Source of the DNA: an uncultured Clostridia bacterium
GTDB lineage: Bacteria; Bacillota_A; Clostridia; Oscillospirales; Oscillospiraceae
DNA length: 15,636 bases
Assembly (NCBI GenBank): GCA_949289625.1
Contig: CASEPH010000024.1
Span: forward strand, 1 to 15,636
Reading direction: 5' to 3'
Positions 14,801 through 15,636 of this stretch are shown here, piece by piece. A program made the position numbers and the translations under genes. Below the pieces are notes generated by a model, which saw only the letters and a program-made list of their open reading frames with translations, was not told where the DNA came from and did not search any database. Numbering within the stretch: the stretch's first letter is position 1; the number at the start of each line of letters is the position of its first letter.

Positions 14801-15157
14801 GGCCTGCTGCTGGGAGACGAAACTGTGCTGGATGCCATGGCGCATGACGAGAAAGGCAGAAAGCAGCTTCCTATTTCATCCAAAAAAGATAGTCCCAGGG
14901 ATTTTTGCATTACGCCCAAGCAAATGGACGTTCTAGAGGCGTTTATCCACCGCCGGATGGGGGAAGCCGTGGATAAGGTGTGCGCAGGTGAATTTGCACC
15001 GGAGCCCTTTTACAGAGGCCCGGACAACAATCCGTGTATATACTGCGACTATGTGGATATTTGCCAAAAGGATGACTCCTTCTGTGCATCATTTTACCAT
15101 CCTACTTTGCATGCAAAAGACTTTTGGAATTTGATCGGAGGTGAAGAAGATGAGTGA
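11840..15157 (+). CDS. addB: ATP-dependent helicase/nuclease AddB
   Basis: A 1105-residue subunit of the AddAB helicase-nuclease, which resects double-strand breaks for RecA-dependent repair. The N terminus carries a Walker A-like TGRGKSGKTTRL (Lys13, Thr14). The C-terminal RecB-like nuclease shows GTVDRVDVW (Asp891) and IIDYKSG (Asp908, Lys910). The four cysteines of the AddB iron-sulphur cluster are present: Cys753 (GNCPLSFFLNYG) and Cys1066, Cys1069, Cys1075 (CIYCDYVDIC). Thus both nuclease and cluster look functional. The start at 11840 follows GGAG by eight bases and lies downstream of the predicted transcription start. The ATG at 11783 lies inside the promoter's -35 and would add 19 unconserved residues. 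The stop overlaps addA by eight bases, as is usual. Confidence 0.96.
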   Translation: MLTLITGRGKSGKTTRLLEMVRDCPAQGMAQRILIVPEQLSHQTERLLSATCGDGISFVSEVLSFTRLQDRVCSIYGGGATKILDQGGRILTARLALSSVLSRLKVFAPAAARSEFLQKIVAIIDEFKSYDVSPEQLFAASRNSENLFAQKLQELGTILSAYNAVMARGCCDPRDKLTFLRQQLYDTDYAEHRYFFVDGFSDFTAQELHVLEALLRQSPHVVVTVPWENCDQEIFSTGWETVERLLRMAKGLGQKTEMIVVDHRRDLPPELTYLEQNLFARQGAPYSGTCDGIRLLSAHDLLEECRHCASELRRLAMSGLRWRDMAVAAGNIAEYGSLMEEICRDYGIPLYTGIKAPLTAHPAAAFVLCAMEAALEGMDTETVLAYLKTGYSGITADDCDRVENYSYVWKIRGQKWASVWTEHPEGYDRTVTTEVQEELDALNKAKDQALEPLFHLRTALKTGGNVKEQIMGVYRFLEETELFSQINEQIRQFSDEGQQEAAQETAQIWNTLMQCLQQIVSVLGELSIKGGELLKIFRLALEQYEVGTIPAVLDAVHFGSVDSLRGMEPKILFVLGCEEGSIPPRPETGSLLSEQERMVLRDQLHIALAPDSFRSMEKQLFLVYCAFTAPSCRLYISYTEDAEQEHAPSFLLERILTLFPEVSVQRFSLRPWEHMTPEMLAELFFIAEQNGRTGLHDSIRQTAPHCKALEDHIIAAETAALPRDLIVPEQFTKKLFGLPVKLTASRLDSLGNCPLSFFLNYGLKARPRKEAVFDATEFGTFLHYVMEHTVDQMVQTLPPSASESHRLVQQYMAPYLETRLRDTEILSDRQKYIFERNGVEVEQLLLGIAQEFAASDFRPCAYELQFGNGKKLEGVSVSGSLGEGVLEGTVDRVDVWKDREQEYFRIIDYKSGSGTKFDYTKLYGGLGMQLMLYLFTLARVGIPGVSEHPVPAGALYYPAHKLMKSSKHPIKTDREEQTLRKDDIKCTGLLLGDETVLDAMAHDEKGRKQLPISSKKDSPRDFCITPKQMDVLEAFIHRRMGEAVDKVCAGEFAPEPFYRGPDNNPCIYCDYVDICQKDDSFCASFYHPTLHAKDFWNLIGGEEDE

Positions 15158-15636
15158 GATACGTCTGACACCCCAGCAGCAGATGGTGGTGGAAAATCGG
15201 GGCGGCACGTTGCTGGTGTCCGCTGCTGCCGGATCCGGAAAAACCAAGGTGCTGGTGGACCGGGTTCTTCGCCGAATTGTGGAGGAAGGAAAAAACATCC
15301 ATGAATTTCTCATTATCACCTTCACAGAAGCTGCGGCGGCGGAGCTGAAGAAAAAAATTTCTTCGGAGCTGTCCAAAACTATGGCCCGGCAGCCGGAAAA
15401 CAAACATTTGGCCCGACAGATGACCCTTTTGCAGTTCAGCCAGATCTCTACGGTCCATGCGTTCTGCGGTGCGCTGATCCGGCAGTACGGCTATTTGCTG
15501 GAAATCCCGGGAGACTACCGGATTGTGGAGGGCGTGGAACGGACGGAATTGCTGGATCAGCAGTTGGAGCAGCTGCTGGACGAGGCATTTGCCACCAAAT
15601 CTCCGGGATTTCTTTTTCTTGCAGATACCCTGGGGG
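15150..15636 (+). CDS. addA: ATP-dependent helicase/nuclease AddA (partial, N-terminal 162 residues)
   Basis: This is the motor subunit of AddAB, a UvrD/Rep-type superfamily 1 helicase with a C-terminal nuclease outside the window. The start follows GGAGGTGA inside the end of addB, overlapping it by eight bases. Visible helicase motifs are the Q motif LTPQQQMVV (residues 6-14), Walker A AAAGSGKT (25-32, Lys31), motif Ia TFTEAAAAELKKKI, and the ISTVHAFC segment. The frame is open to the window edge. Full-length AddA is usually about 1200 residues, so only the start is present. The Glu in motif Ia replaces the usual Asn of TFTNAAA; this is probably tolerated. Confidence 0.95.
   Translation, partial: MSEIRLTPQQQMVVENRGGTLLVSAAAGSGKTKVLVDRVLRRIVEEGKNIHEFLIITFTEAAAAELKKKISSELSKTMARQPENKHLARQMTLLQFSQISTVHAFCGALIRQYGYLLEIPGDYRIVEGVERTELLDQQLEQLLDEAFATKSPGFLFLADTLG

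Noticed and set aside
1..15636. Mobile elements, CRISPR arrays, tRNA or rRNA genes
   Set aside because: No direct-repeat arrays, transposase, integrase or tRNA-like cloverleaf was seen in the window by reading.

Overview
The window looks like ordinary chromosome from a spore-forming, low-to-mid-GC Firmicute of class Clostridia. The support is spoIIR, an AddAB-type recombination nuclease, a rotary V/A-type ATPase and an MEP-pathway isoprenoid gene. Composition close to 50 % GC and this gene mix suggest a gut Oscillospiraceae-type organism; that is inference, since no rRNA or other marker is present.

Left part (1-5581, minus strand): a tightly packed V-type ATPase operon. In transcription order it runs peripheral-stalk G/H-like, C, I, K, F, E, A; A is cut by the window edge and B and D presumably follow outside. 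Junctions are overlaps or gaps of at most about 13 bases. The proteolipid K has an extra N-terminal part that resembles a cleavable leader.

Middle (5582-6023): a 442-base intergenic region between divergent transcription units. It holds two overlapping candidate promoters for the ATPase operon, a sigma-A-like promoter for the plus-strand genes, an AT-rich palindrome, a 10-base inverted repeat, and a leader with two stable hairpins.

Right part (6024-15636, plus strand): an Lrp/AsnC regulator overlaps a class I/II aminotransferase. A 14-bp perfect hairpin follows, then an ApgM-type phosphoglycerate mutase (or 'proposed homoserine kinase'), a DUF1015 protein and ispE, all overlapping. An intrinsic terminator ends this unit, and it also overlaps the likely ribosome-binding site of spoIIR. 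addB follows with its own near-consensus promoter inside the 3' end of spoIIR, then addA, which runs off the window.

Functionally these are ion transport coupled to ATP, amino-acid/central metabolism, isoprenoid synthesis, sporulation signalling and double-strand-break repair. I see no mobile element, CRISPR array, phage gene, tRNA or rRNA, and no convincing new defence or biosynthetic system. The observations most worth checking are the ApgM-like/DUF1015 pair, the intergenic control region with its leader, the terminator/spoIIR overlap, and the proteolipid leader. Several start codons were moved from the longest-ORF start to ones with a ribosome-binding site (G/H-like subunit, ntpK, apgM-like gene, DUF1015 gene, spoIIR, addB).
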